A stretch of DNA of 64,000 nucleotides from Physella acuta (Eukaryota > Mollusca > Gastropoda > Physidae), in the NCBI RefSeq assembly GCF_028476545.1, contig NW_026732691.1:124001-188000 (forward strand), read 5' to 3'. A program made the translations under genes and the position numbers. The notes below the pieces were generated by a model. It was not told where the DNA came from, did not search any database, and saw only the letters and a list, made by a program, of their open reading frames with translations. Of the stretch, positions 10,612 to 21,184 are shown in pieces; positions within the stretch are counted from its first letter, which is position 1; each line of letters opens with the position of its first letter.

Positions 10612-10814
10612 TTCTGATTCTGGGCTAAGGATGTTTATTGTAAGGATTGGCTTCGCTGTAGACGTGTTTGGGATCAGCGTGGATGGTGAATTAAGGTCTG
10701 AGCTGAGGTATGTTGTTGCAGTTAATTTGACGATTGGTGATTTCGCTTGTTGGTTCGTCAGATTTGGGTGTACCATTTGTTGCTGCGGAGTGACTGATGC
10801 TCTTAGTGGTTCTG

Positions 10815-11678
10815 TTAAATTTTCCAGTAAGGGTGGTTGTTGGTCCGGTACTTGATTTCTTTGATAGCACTGGTTTGTCCAATGTTGTAAGGACCCGCAT
10901 GTCTGGCAAGCTTTTGTTTCCTTCCCGGGATTGCTATGAGCACGTTGATCGCTTTGTTTTTGTAGTTAAATCTGATATAGTGTGGTATGGTTGATGGGTT
11001 GTCTGTGAATATTGTGAAGTTTCGGTTGTTAGTGTGTGGGATTTTGTTTACTGTTGGTTCCTTTTTGCTGATTATTCCTAGAGCTTTTAGCAGGGTGTCA
11101 TCTCCGAGTGCCGGGGGAGCCCATCTTAGTGTTCCATTGATTTTGTCCTTATGGTAGATCGTAAAGTGTAGTGAGTAAGGTCCGTACTGTTTGGTTGTAT
11201 TGTCCAGTTCAGCCACGTTGAAGTTTTCGGACGAAAACAACCATGTGTCTCCCCGTCCGTAGTTCATTAACAAAATTTGGCGTGGGCTGATGTAGTTCAT
11301 TAGCAAAATTTGGTGTGGGCTGATGTAGTTTATTAGAAAAATTTGGTGTGGGCTGATGAGTTGGCGGATGATGTGTCCACGTAGATTGGCACGGCCGTTA
11401 GCTTGAATGACTACCTGCATGACTGTATTTGGTGTTGGTTGAGTCGAGAAAAGATCAGGGCTTTCTTCATCAAGCAGTTCAATTATGGGGGTTGTTGATT
11501 GATCGGTTGACTTCGCTGTATCTGAAAAGGATTGGGCCCGTGGTTTCATTAAGCCAACCGAACCGTAGTCCGAGTGGCTCCTCCTCCGGTCTCTCGACCT
11601 AGGGGAGGGGGCGTCCTGGGGCGAAACCCCTTTGCCGGCGGTGACAATTTTTGCAAATGTCGTCTTGGAGGATGACAT
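10815..11678 (-). pseudogene. LINE-like ORF1 protein, frameshifted before the zinc knuckle
   Basis: The 287-codon frame starts MSSSKTTFAKIV and has the family signature RSHSDYGSVGLMKPRAQSFS at residues ~33-52. A central conserved domain follows (LRGHIIRQLISPHQI..., KDKINGTLRWAPPALGDDTL, IPHYIRFNYKNK). Three tandem copies of an 11-residue unit, ISPHQILLMNY, are present where other copies have one. The frame loses the CCHC knuckle: the codons for ACQTCGS...HWTNQC are present but in another frame from about 10920. The family is retrotransposon ORF1, presumed RNA-binding. This copy is probably dead. Confidence 0.75.
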
Positions 11679-11829
11679 TGGTGAAAATGAGGTGAGATGT
11701 ATTTATGTATGTTTCTAATCGACGATTACAAAAAAAATATATAGAAGCTTCACTCAAATAAAAATATTTGGAAACAACGGATGCACAATTCAACTATGGT
11801 TAAAGAGTTTTCTCGGTATTATATTAAAA

Positions 11830-12190
11830 GGGATATGTACGTAACTTCTATTTATTCGATGAAAAACTAACAATTACTAGGAGTTGAAATTAACATCTTG
11901 TTATTAATCACCAAAGGTTTTAAGATTTTGTTTTGTATTTTAATTTTTTATTATTTATACTTATGTTTATTTACTTGTTTTGCTTAAAAATATAGTATTA
12001 TTTTTACCATTTCTTTTCATCATTTAATTTTATAATTACCTCCCTTGAAAAAAACTCAATGTTTATTTTCTCCCTTAACAAAATGTTCCACGCGCGAGAT
12101 ATTTTGAGTCAAACAAAGACGAGAGCAAACCGCTGTGAACTGTGTTACACCTTGGTGCACTCTCGTGACTAACACTAATATTCTGTGTCA
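11830..12190 (-). mobile_element. LINE 5' UTR core, minus strand
   Basis: Reverse-complement core module directly upstream of the ORF1 at 10815-11678, containing ACGCGCGAGATATTTTGA and GTTACACCTTGGTGCAC. With minisatellite A (12240-12305) and leader block L (12310-12625) it completes the 5' end of this element. Confidence 0.8.
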
Positions 12191-12239
12191 GCGTTTAGTT
12201 CCATGTGGGGTGGGGGGGGGGGGGAGTGTGTAATGGAAT

Positions 12240-12770
12240 CTAGTGAGGGGGAATTGAATGTGGGAGAATTTAGTGTAGGAGAATTGTGTTGTGTTGTAGT
12301 GTAGGCAAGGGAAATGATTTGAGTGTGTGTATATATAAATAAATCTACGGTGTGTGTGATCTGGTTTACTTTGGAGTTTGGGTAAGTTGAGTGGAGGTGT
12401 TTGGATTAGTGGGGGTGGGGGAGTTGTCTTTCTGGGTGAGGATTAATCGACCTCCGGATCATGTGTCAATGTGACGGATTGCGTCATTTGTATAACGGTG
12501 CTTCATTTATTTCTTCATCTAAGACTAAATAGTAGGAAAAAAAGCATGTCTTATAACCTATATATTAACGAGCTTTCACAAGCGCTAAATTACAAAAGTA
12601 AGAGTACACTTTTTAAGCTATAATACTAAACACACCTTAGGTAACTAAGGCGGATCGGCTTAGTACTGACCACACTATCTCCCTGTATGTCGAGGTCATT
12701 GAAACACGAACTCTACTTCATCTACCCTATGTGTATTGGGCACGAAACGGACATTATAATGAAGATGAGT
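12240..12770 (-). mobile_element. Minisatellite A, leader block L and truncated SINE
   Basis: Four or five 15-bp units lead into the leader block (GAGTGTGTGTATATATAAAT to AAGCTATAATACTAAACAC). A 3' part of the core SINE follows (CACCTTAGGTAACTAAGGCG through GGGCACGAAACGG); its head is missing compared with 9275-9525. Confidence 0.7.
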
Positions 12771-12774
12771 TCTT

Positions 12775-13260
12775 ACAAATAGATGGTCACTTTTGAAATC
12801 TTTCTGCAACCATCGTAATTATTTGTTTTAACTTAATTTTCATTAAATAATGGATGTCCTATATATGCCGTGAAATCGATTAGATGCAGTTTGTTTATTT
12901 TATAATTAATACACGTATTCTTCGTATAATTGGAGTAATATTATTTTCATTGAATCATCTAACAAACTTTAAGTTAATTGATTCGATACATATTAAATGT
13001 TTGCAATTTTAAATTATTTTTTATGAAATTAATCGTCGTGTGTCGGCCTACTTGTTTTAAAATTGTGTGTGCATTTTATTAAACATCGAACGTAAATTTT
13101 CATCACTGTTTAAGATAACAAATTAAAATTATTTTACGATATTAAAAAAGTTGGAGATGATGCCTTTAGAAAGCCTCGCTGTGTATGCCTAAATTTATCA
13201 CAGCTGTTGAAGTAAGAAAGACATTTTTATTTACAAGTTCTACTTGACGGGTGTTTCATG
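12775..13260. other. AT-rich stretch, nothing recognised
   Basis: Unique-looking AT-rich DNA. No ORF above background, no tandem repeat and no copy elsewhere in the window. Confidence 0.5.
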
Positions 13261-13261
13261 A

Positions 13262-13497
13262 TGGAATGAGAGTAGTTTCTAGATTGATTTAGGGTAGATT
13301 CTAGATTGATTTAGGGTAGTTTCTAGATTGATTTAGGGTAGATTCTAGATTGATTTAGGGTAGATTCTAGATTGATTTAGGGTAGATTCTAGATTGATTT
13401 AGGGTAGTTTCTAGATTGATTTAGGGTAGATTCTAGATTGATTTAGGGTAGATTCTAGATTAATTTAGGTTATATTCTAGATAGATTTAGGGTAGAT
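13262..13497 (+). repeat. 22-bp minisatellite (TAGATTGATTTAGGGTAGATTC)
   Basis: About ten units of 22 bp, with a two-state polymorphism (AGATTC or AGTTTC) alternating through the array; the last units are degenerate. Confidence 0.9.
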
Positions 13498-13804
13498 TTT
13501 GCGCTATATATTGCCATGTGATGTTTTATTTTTATCAATATCAGACCATTTTGTCTGTACAATACAGCACGTTGTGAAGTCTAGTGAGCTGATTTTAAAC
13601 TTGAGTTTGGCAACAAATGGTTGGGCTTACCTCATTTGTCCGCCCCATCCTCATACCCCCTTTTTTCACACTTTTAAACAACATTTGGATATTATACCAA
13701 AACCCTAACTAAAACAACAAAACCATATTATTCTATAATGTTTTTTTATACTAGCGCGAAATCCTGATATCAGGTTACTATTTGTGTCAAAAACAGATCT
13801 ATAT

Positions 13805-13925
13805 TTATGAATTATAGATAGCAAGCGGTCAGAGTTCGAATCCCGTGCTAGTCCCCTGTGGCCACGCAGCTCTGACGGAAAATGACTTCCGGCAGTTGGT
13901 AATTAATTGGCCAGACAATTTATGC
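13805..13925 (+). mobile_element. tRNA-derived SINE remnant
   Basis: AGCGGTCAGAGTTCGAATCCCG contains a good B-box (GTTCGAATCC). The sequence continues into CCTGTGGCCACGCAGCTCTGA, typical of a SINE body. The A-box is weak, so it is not called a tRNA gene. Confidence 0.5.
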
Positions 13926-13984
13926 ATGCACTTTAGTGGATATATTTAAAGTAAAATATTAAACAAAAACAGTTTTATTTATCA

Positions 13985-14200
13985 TCATCTTTTTTCCGTT
14001 CGAGCCCAAGACGCATGGGCCAGATGAAGTAGAGTTCATCTGTTTCAGAGTGTAATCAGCAGCATTTTTTTCACTAACATGAGTTAGGTAGGCTACCTAT
14101 TAGAGCTGGGTGGGCTCAGGGAAATTCTGCTGCCTTTAACCGGGATTCGAACTTGAGACTTTCGGGCTAGCAGTCAGCTTTACACACTTAAAGTTATTTG
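13985..14200 (-). mobile_element. Core-type SINE, minus strand
   Basis: Read in reverse, it contains GTTCGAATCCCGG as B-box, then TGAGCCCACCCAGCTCTAAT, the same central domain as the SINE at 9275 but a different tail. Confidence 0.65.
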
Positions 14201-14284
14201 CAACAACCTATGGTACTGTTAATGCCGTCCGTCAACAACATTTACACACACAAAGTAGGCCTACATAGTTTTGAGTTGATTTAA

Positions 14285-15045
14285 TGACAAGATTAAGACA
14301 TCGTCACGTTTCTTGAGTTGTTTTATTGACGAGATAAATAAACCGCTCAAATTTCCTGATCTGAGTTGTTTTAGTGCTGAGATTAAGAAACCGTCAAGAT
14401 TCCTGTGATGAGTTGTTTTAGTGCCAAAATTAAGGAATCGTCGTTTTCTGAGTTGTTTTTGTGCTAAAATTAAGGAATCGTCAAGTTTCCTGGGTTGTTT
14501 TAGTGCCTAAATTAAGGAATTGTCAAGTTTTCTGAGTTGTTTTAGTGCCAAAATTAAGGAATCGTCAAGTTTCCTGAGTTGTTTTGGTGCTTAAAATAAG
14601 GAATTGTCAAGTTTTCTGAGTTGTATTAGTGCCAAAATTAAGGAATCGTCAAGTTTCCTGAGTTGTTTTGGTGCTTAAATTAAGGAATTGTCAAGTTTTC
14701 TGAGTTGTTTAAGTGCCAAAATTAAGGAATCGTCAAGTTTTCTGAGTTGTTTTAGTGCCAAAATTAAGGAATCGTCAAGTTTCCTGAGTTGTATTAGTGC
14801 CAAAATTAAGGAATTGTCAAGTTTTCTGAGTTGTTTTAGTGCCAAAATTAAGGAATCGTCAAGTTTCCTGAGTTGTTTTGGTGCTTAAATTAAGGAATTG
14901 TCAAGTTTTCTGAGTTGTTTTAGTGCCAAAATTAAGGAATCGTCAAGTTTCCTGAGTTGTTTTGGTGCTTAAATTAAGGAATCGTCAAGTTTCCTGAGTT
15001 GTTTTAATGACGAAATCCACAAATCGTCAAGTTCAGTGTCCTATT
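14285..15045 (+). repeat. 42-bp minisatellite, about 17 units
   Basis: Units of 42 bp carry ATCGTCAAGTTTCCTGAG and TTGTTTTAGTGCCAAAATTA. Two subtypes (GTGCCAAAATTAAGG and GTGCTTAAATTAAGG) alternate in blocks, so higher-order units have been amplified. The in-frame 14-residue repeat is a by-product of the period. Confidence 0.9.
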
Positions 15046-15049
15046 GTTT

Positions 15050-15760
15050 TATTGACAAAATTACAAGAGAGCCAAATTTAAATATTTTTAATTCGTGTCA
15101 AAATCCGCGTTAATTTTTCCCTTTCGAAAGACTTTGGCTAAAACTTTAATGGCGTTGTCTTTGATGTATACCCCCAGGGGACGGCCTTTGTCTGTCAAGT
15201 TAACGACGAAATCCTGGTCATCTTGACAAATCCGCCTAGACTTTTCTCATCGAAACTTCTAGATTTTAAACTCCACATAGTTTTATTTTTATGTAAATAA
15301 AAAATTCTACTCGGAGTCAAGTAGGACTCCGAATAGCATAAATATCTCAGCGGCCACCTTTTTACATTAAGTTTTGATTTATGTGAATAGAACGTTAAAA
15401 ATAATTTCATATTTTCGTTTAGCTTTCTATGATATTTTTATTTTAAATTATTTTTTTCACCTGGTTTTTTAAAATTTGAAATATTAATTATTTGATATCA
15501 ATGAAATATTTATACCGTTTTGTATAGATTTCGTTTTCATAGAAAGTTTACAGTTATTAATTATTAATCGTTATATTTTTTTCAAATATAAATTAATCCG
15601 TTAATTAATCAAAATACGTACTTTCTTCAACTTGGCCTGTAAATATAAATTTTAATTTGGAATTAATTGGCCAACTGATTAATTGATAAAGATCAAAATA
15701 CGCTTGATATATTTATAGTTAGAGTTCGTTTAATTAAATTTAAAAGTAATGTTTACCTTT
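15050..15760. other. AT-rich stretch, nothing recognised
   Basis: No convincing gene or repeat. A 71-codon open frame on the minus strand (15195-15410) has no recognisable motif. Confidence 0.45.
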
Positions 15761-15764
15761 CAAA

Positions 15765-15965
15765 CCTGATGATCCGTTGGGTGGATGAAGTAGGGTTCAT
15801 ATGTGTCTTGAAGACGGTCAATGAAGGGGTGGTGTTGTCAGCATTATGACTAGCCGGCTTTACTTTCTCTAACATGAGCTGGGTACGCATTAGAGCTGGG
15901 TGGACTCAGGGACAGTCGGAAATGAGATCCGAACTTGAGACCTTCTAGCTAGCAGTCTAGCATAT
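15765..15965 (-). mobile_element. Core-type SINE, minus strand
   Basis: Reverse-complement SINE with AGTCCACCCAGCTCTAATGC and a degenerate head (CTCAAGTTCGGATCTCATTT). It is a second member of the family at 13985. Confidence 0.65.
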
Positions 15966-16555
15966 AATAAACAGCACAAGTAATAGGAGTTATATCCTTG
16001 TTAGCGAAGCGTTTGAAATAAAAAAAACTAATAATTTTAATAAAAAAACTGTTTCTGCAACTCTTTAGATAGACATGTAAAGTACATACAAGGCTAAGAC
16101 ATGAAATAATCTAGTATCATCAGCTATGAACATTTCTTCTAATTATTTTTATATGTTTCAATTTAAAGTAACCCACCGAACGACCGACTTCAATGTAAAA
16201 ATACCTTTCATATCGTTTAAAATACTGAATAAATTATAAGATTTTTACTAGGCTCATGAATCTGCTCCATAAAATTCAGTTGAAACGCGAAAACGAAGCG
16301 AATCGCCAAAAAAATGTTTTCTCAATCCGCATGATCAGTACGCATACACGCGCGGGATAAAATATTAATGCGTTTTCCGGATAAATCGCCGGTACTTTTT
16401 ATCCTTTACAGCCAGAATCTCTCATCTAAGAAGCCCGCATAGATAAAAAGTATCGTTCCGCAATGGCGGAAACGGTCGGTGAAGTATTTACTAGTGGTTT
16501 TATTTTTTTTGTTTCGCATTGTTTTGGTAAGAGGAAGATGGGTGATTTGATCATA
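15966..16555. other. Unassigned DNA
   Basis: No gene or repeat recognised. A short GC-richer piece (16330-16480) includes ATGGCGGAAACGGTCGG, but the open frame beyond it runs into GT and TA repeats and is not supported. Confidence 0.4.
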
Positions 16556-16559
16556 GCGG

Positions 16560-16662
16560 AGTTGGTGTGGTGGGTGTTGTGTGGTGGGTGTTGTGTGGTG
16601 GGTGTAGTGTGGTGGGTGTTTTGTGTTGGGCGTTGTCACGTGGGCTATGTTTGTAAGGGCGA

Positions 16663-16725
<63 letters not shown>
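16560..16725 (+). repeat. GTGGTGGGTGTT repeat followed by (TA)n
   Basis: Short G/T-rich tandem units (about 16 bp) at 16560-16640, then a TA run at 16664-16725. Confidence 0.85.
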
Positions 16726-16727
<2 letters not shown>

Positions 16728-16739
16728 AAATGTTGGAGA

Positions 16740-17220
16740 AATTATCTGATGAACTAATTGACTTTATTTTTTGATCAATTAATTAATAACCTCATTAAAA
16801 CATCTAATGTGATGTTGGCATGACTTATTCTTTTGACGTGAATGTAAAGTATGTTAATGTGTATTTAATTAAAACTGAGATTTGTAAAATGTAGAAAAAA
16901 AAACGATTTTAATAAAAGTAACACCCCCCCCCCCCTCCACCACCCAACTAACTAAAGGTAGTTACGTTTAAGCCCGTTAACCTTATCGTTTATTTATTTT
17001 ATTTTTAAACTTTAATTATATTGATCTTTGCAGGGGATTTATCTTGATTTCTTGTGTTGCCCTTGATCTTCACGCTATTTTAACCGTCACGCTTCCTTGA
17101 CCTTTACAGCCCAATCATTTCTAATCCTCAATCATCCATTACACTTCCAACTATTCCGTATCCCCAAAACAAAAAATCAACCAAAAATTATCGAGAAAAA
17201 AAGTTTCGATCGACAACTGA
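16740..17220. other. AT-rich stretch with a C-run, nothing recognised
   Basis: Contains a short C-run at ~16922-16936. No ORF and no repeated element seen. Confidence 0.45.
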
Positions 17221-17225
17221 TTCAA

Positions 17226-17530
17226 TTAAAAATTAGACAGTGGTGTGTCTGAAGGCGTTTGTTGGCGATGGTTCGTCCAGTGTAGGGTGGGGGAACAGAT
17301 TTGACAAGCTTGTCTTCTCCCGGCGATTGCGATTAGGATAGTGAGTGATTTGTTTTTGTAGTTTATTTGGATGTAGTGTGGGATGGTTGAGGGTTTATCA
17401 GTGTAGACAGAGGGTGTACGATAATTAGTGTGTGGGATTGTGTTTATGGGTGGCTCTTTGTTACTGAATAGGCATAGTGCTTGTTTGAGTGTAGCATTGT
17501 CAAATGTAGGGGGTACCCCAACACACAACA
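17226..17530 (-). pseudogene. LINE-like ORF1 fragment
   Basis: About 100 codons match the middle of ORF1: VPPTFDNATLKQAL, NTIPHTNYRTPSVYTDKPST, IPHYIQINYKNKSLTILIAI, then GRRQACQIC and HWTNH. The final cysteine of the CCHC knuckle is replaced by Arg. The upstream part is lost where a 29-bp minisatellite begins. Confidence 0.75.
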
Positions 17531-17870
17531 TGCGTCCACTAATCCCACCACACACAAAATGCGTCCACTAATCCCACCACACACAAAATGCGTCCACTAA
17601 TCCCACCCACACACAAAATGCGTCCACTAATCCCACCACACACAAAATGCGTCCACTAATCCCACCACACACAAAATGCGTCCTCTTATCCCAGCACACA
17701 CAAAATGCGTCCACTAATCCAACCACACACAACATGCGTCCACTAATCCAACCACACACAACATGCGTCCACTAATCCCACCACACACAAAATGCGTCCA
17801 CTAATCCCAGCACACACAAAATGCGTCCACTAATCCCACCCACACACAAAACATGCGTCCACTATTCCCC
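17525..17870 (+). repeat. 29-bp minisatellite B (GCGTCCACTAATCCCACCACACACAAAAT)
   Basis: About twelve units of 29 bp, with variants AAAATGCGT and AACATGCGT. The unit derives from the CACTAATCCAAACACC region of leader block L. The same array recurs at 24297 and 32398. Confidence 0.9.
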
Positions 17871-17879
17871 CCTCCCCCA

Positions 17880-18310
17880 ATACAAAACAAACACACCCCT
17901 ACTGATACCTAACACCCTCAACTCAACTAACATACCCACAGTAAACCCATTCACACCAACAGTAGATATAATTGTACACACACCAATGCAAATTATTTCC
18001 CTTGCCAACACTACAACACAACACAATCATTTCGCTCACTAAATTCTTCCACACTAAATTCTCCCGCACTAAATTCTAACACAATGAATATCCCACACTA
18101 AATTATCCTACACTAAATTCTACCACACTAAATCCTCCCACACTAAATTATCTTACACTAAATTCTCCCAAACTAATTTCTTTACACTAACTCTAACACA
18201 TTAAATTTTCTCCCCCTTAATTTTCGCACACTAAATTCTTCCACACTAAATTATCTCACACTAAATTCTCCCACACTAAATTCTCCCACACTAAACTCTC
18301 CCACACCAAC
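17880..18310 (+). mobile_element. Leader end and minisatellite A of element 18-20.8 kb
   Basis: Leader sequence ending TTTCCCTTGCCAACACTACA is followed from ~18030 by about 18 units of the 15-bp repeat CTAAATTCTCCCACA with variants. Confidence 0.8.
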
Positions 18311-18449
18311 AATCTCCCAAATCTAAACTTGATATAAAAATAGTCTCCACCAAAATCACCAAAACATTCAACTACCCCATATTAGATTCCATCCCTTCCC
18401 CCCCCCCCCCCCCCCCCACCACCACACCCTACATGGAACTAAACACTGA

Positions 18450-18840
18450 CTCAGAAGATTAGTGTTAGTCACGAGCGTGCACCAAGGTGTAACACAGTTC
18501 ACATCGGTTTGCTCTCGTCTTCTGTTTGATTCAAAATATCTCGCGCGTGGAACTGTTTGTTAGGGGAAAGAACAAACATTGTTTACTTCTAGAGGGAGAT
18601 AATTATGAAATTAAACTATAAACAGAAATGGAAAAAAATAATAATGCATTTTCATGCAGAAACAATTAAAGAAACGTTGGTATAAATTATAGAAAATTAA
18701 ATTACAAAAAAGTATTTAATACTTTTGGTGATTAATAACAAAGTGTTAATTACAACTTCTAGTAATTGTTACTTGTTAATCGAATAATTTGAAGTCACTT
18801 ATATCAACCAGCTTTAATATTTATACCGAGAAAATTGATA
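18450..18840 (+). mobile_element. LINE 5' UTR core, plus strand
   Basis: The core module, from GATTAGTGTTAGTCACGAG to TATACCGAGAAAATTGATAG, lies about 80 bp upstream of the ORF1 start at 18919. This supports its reading as the transcribed 5' UTR and probable promoter of the element. Confidence 0.8.
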
Positions 18841-18918
18841 GAGCGACGATGATTCATTGCTTGTACATGGACGTGTTCCTATATATATAAAAAGGAGGTC
18901 CTCCCAAATGCACTAGAA

Positions 18919-19857
18919 ATGGACTATGCAACTATCACGAAAGTCAACAATGGGGTTGCGCCCATTTTTGTTCCCTCTAGGTCGAGAGATCCGGAGAGGA
19001 GCCACCCGGACTACGGTTCGGGTGGCTTAATGAAAACTTGGGCCCAATCCTTTTCAGATATCAAGACAACAATCACAATAGACCAGTCTGATGAAATAGC
19101 TCCTGAGCTCTTCGACTCGCCTACAGTAATTCAAGTCACCATCCAATCAACCAACCACCAGAACATCCCTGGTCACCTCTTGCGCAAGATCATTAGCCCA
19201 CACCAGATTCTGCTGCTCAACTATGGACGAGGGGATACCTGGTACTTCTCGTCCAACGAGTTTGATGTAGCGGATCTGGACGGCACCACAAAAACACACG
19301 GCCCATACACTTTGAAATTCGACAGATACCACAAGGACAAAATCATCGGAACCCTTAGATGGGTCCCGCCAGCCCTGAGCAACGAAACACTGATTAAGGC
19401 ACTGCAAACAGTCAGCAAATCTACACCTACAATAACCACAATCCCGCACACAAACAATCGCAGATTCACCATCCAGAACGACAATCCACAACACATCCCA
19501 CACTACATTCAAATTACATACAAAGACACAACACGTAATATCCTAATCGCACTGCCAGGAAGACGCCAAGCCTGTCAGGTGTGCGGCTCGGACAGACACT
19601 GGACCAACCACTGCCAATCATCAACACCAGAGTCAACACCCAATGTTCACCTGTCAACAATACAGGAACAAACTCAACAACCATCCTTACAGACAATTTT
19701 AACAGAACCACCTAGAGCACCACCCACACCGCAGCAAACATTGGTAACCCCTAACCTGTCGAACCAAAAAGCGATCCCAAGTGCGGCTTACCCGAACTAC
19801 ATCAACAAAAATCCAAAACACTGGAGAAACACAAAGCCCAGATTCAGAAATAGATAA
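18919..19857 (+). CDS. LINE-like ORF1 protein with CCHC zinc knuckle (312 aa)
   Basis: This is an intact 312-residue frame. Residues 22-39 read SRDPERSHPDYGSGGLMK, the signature shared by all copies of the family. Residues ~75-210 form the conserved central domain (ISPHQILLLNYGRGDTWYFS, KDKIIGTLRWVPPALSNETL, IPHYIQITYKDTTRNILIAL). A CCHC knuckle follows at C219-x2-C222-x4-H227-x4-C232, then a Pro/Gln/Thr-rich tail. Retrotransposon ORF1 proteins with one knuckle bind element RNA; the function here is inferred. The 5' UTR core lies just upstream, and a C2H2 ORF overlaps the 3' end in the +1 frame. Residues 22-39 are encoded by bases that can fold into hairpins. Confidence 0.85.
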   Translation: MDYATITKVNNGVAPIFVPSRSRDPERSHPDYGSGGLMKTWAQSFSDIKTTITIDQSDEIAPELFDSPTVIQVTIQSTNHQNIPGHLLRKIISPHQILLLNYGRGDTWYFSSNEFDVADLDGTTKTHGPYTLKFDRYHKDKIIGTLRWVPPALSNETLIKALQTVSKSTPTITTIPHTNNRRFTIQNDNPQHIPHYIQITYKDTTRNILIALPGRRQACQVCGSDRHWTNHCQSSTPESTPNVHLSTIQEQTQQPSLQTILTEPPRAPPTPQQTLVTPNLSNQKAIPSAAYPNYINKNPKHWRNTKPRFRNR

Positions 19858-19867
19858 CGCCACGTCA

Positions 19868-20359
19868 ATGAAAAGAAAAAATGAAATCAGCCCCACAGAA
19901 CAAGGAAAATTAACAAAAAAACTCGCGAATCAAATCTTCGATCGCCTGACAAACACCTTAGAAACCCAACCGCAACAAGAAACTACAACTGAACCAATTC
20001 AAATTCCCAAACCTTTAACTCCTGGAAAAGACAAGAGCTGCGGTTATTGCTTTCACAGTTTCAGTACTGCCAGCGAGTGTAAAACACATACAAAAACTTC
20101 CCATCCTGATACGAGTAAATGCCCGCATTGCAACAATCTAATCAAAAGCAGAGGAGCAATAAAGCACCACGTACTAAAACACCCAGACACCGCTGTCTTC
20201 CAGTGTGGATACTGCCTAACAAGTCTATACACCAAATACGACATAGAAAAACACCTCAACGACCAGCACCCCGACAACGACCCCTGCCACAATCAAATAT
20301 TCTACATCCTCAACCCAGACAGATCCATTTCTTACATATATGCAGACGACAGAACATAA
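19868..20359 (+). CDS. C2H2 zinc-finger protein of a LINE-like element (163 aa)
   Basis: From the ATG at 19868 this encodes MKRKNEISPTEQGKLTKKL, then three zinc fingers: CGYCFHSFSTASECKTH...H, CPHCNNLIKSRGAIKHH...H and CGYCLTSLYTKYDIEKH...H. The open frame reaches back into ORF1 (to 19781, +1 relative to it), and the codon at the position of the family's usual start reads Ile, so ATG 19868 is the first usable start. It is 50 residues longer than the homologues at 10270 and 28046. It may be reached by reinitiation or frameshifting after ORF1, but no slippery site was recognised. Its role is unknown. Confidence 0.75.
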   Translation: MKRKNEISPTEQGKLTKKLANQIFDRLTNTLETQPQQETTTEPIQIPKPLTPGKDKSCGYCFHSFSTASECKTHTKTSHPDTSKCPHCNNLIKSRGAIKHHVLKHPDTAVFQCGYCLTSLYTKYDIEKHLNDQHPDNDPCHNQIFYILNPDRSISYIYADDRT

Positions 20360-20701
20360 ACAGCGAGAAGGACAACTCTTCAAATATGACACGCTGTACT
20401 CACCACTTAAACAAGTTTTGTCAATCCCTCCTCATCCGGATTCCAACACTATCATTTTACTTTAACCCCTTTTACTGATTATCCCTTAAAATTTTGTATA
20501 ACAACATATATAAAACAAATATGATAACCATGTACATACTTATTATTAATACGCTCATCCGGACAAAATGGTTTCATTAGATGATAGAATTTAGTAAAAA
20601 AGGTGTATACATTTGTAAATTCATCTTGATATGTTTTTTTTAAGAACATTTAGAAAAATGTAAAATATGCTGATGTTGTTGCACTTGTTTTAAATTGCAA
20701 A

Positions 20702-20763
<62 letters not shown>
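20360..20763 (+). mobile_element. 3' UTR and poly(A) tail of two-ORF element
   Basis: A 350-bp AT-rich 3' UTR ends TTTTAAATTGCAAATAAAAG and then ~55 A (20709-20763). The same ending occurs at ~34060-34085 and, reversed, at 48299-48345. No endonuclease or reverse transcriptase lies between ORF1 and the tail. Confidence 0.8.
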
Positions 20764-20766
<3 letters not shown>

Positions 20767-21056
20767 CTTTTCATGTACAACTGAATTAATTTATAAATAA
20801 AGAGTCATGAGATTTAAAAAAAAAAATATATATATAAAAAAAATACTAAACGTAAAAAAAAAAAAAAAGTATCTGTTCTTATCAGCTTAATATCTGATAC
20901 GTGGCTCATTGAGTCACTACGATATTAAACTGATTTTTGGTACTCGGCGGGATGCCCGGGGCTTGTTCCGCTCTCGCCACGGGTCGGCCCGGTATTGCAG
21001 TTCTTCCGGGAATGGCCCATTCAATTTCAATAAAAACAAGAAAGAGAAAAAAAATA

Positions 21057-21094
<38 letters not shown>

Positions 21095-21180
21095 AAAAAA
21101 ATACAAAAAAATAAATAAAAAAAGAATAAAAAAAAAAATTAAACAAAAATACTATTACTCCTGGCTCGCCCAAACCTTCA
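20764..21180. other. A-rich low-complexity stretch
   Basis: Several A-runs, with a small GC-rich island at 20940-21010 (GGCGGGATGCCCGGGGCTTG). No gene recognised. Confidence 0.5.
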
Positions 21181-21184
21181 TTCT

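Noticed and set aside
10436-10855. 139-codon plus-strand hydrophobic Cys/Phe/Val-rich frame
   Set aside because: It is the antisense of the C2H2 ORF and its upstream part; the same artefact appears at 55669-56016.
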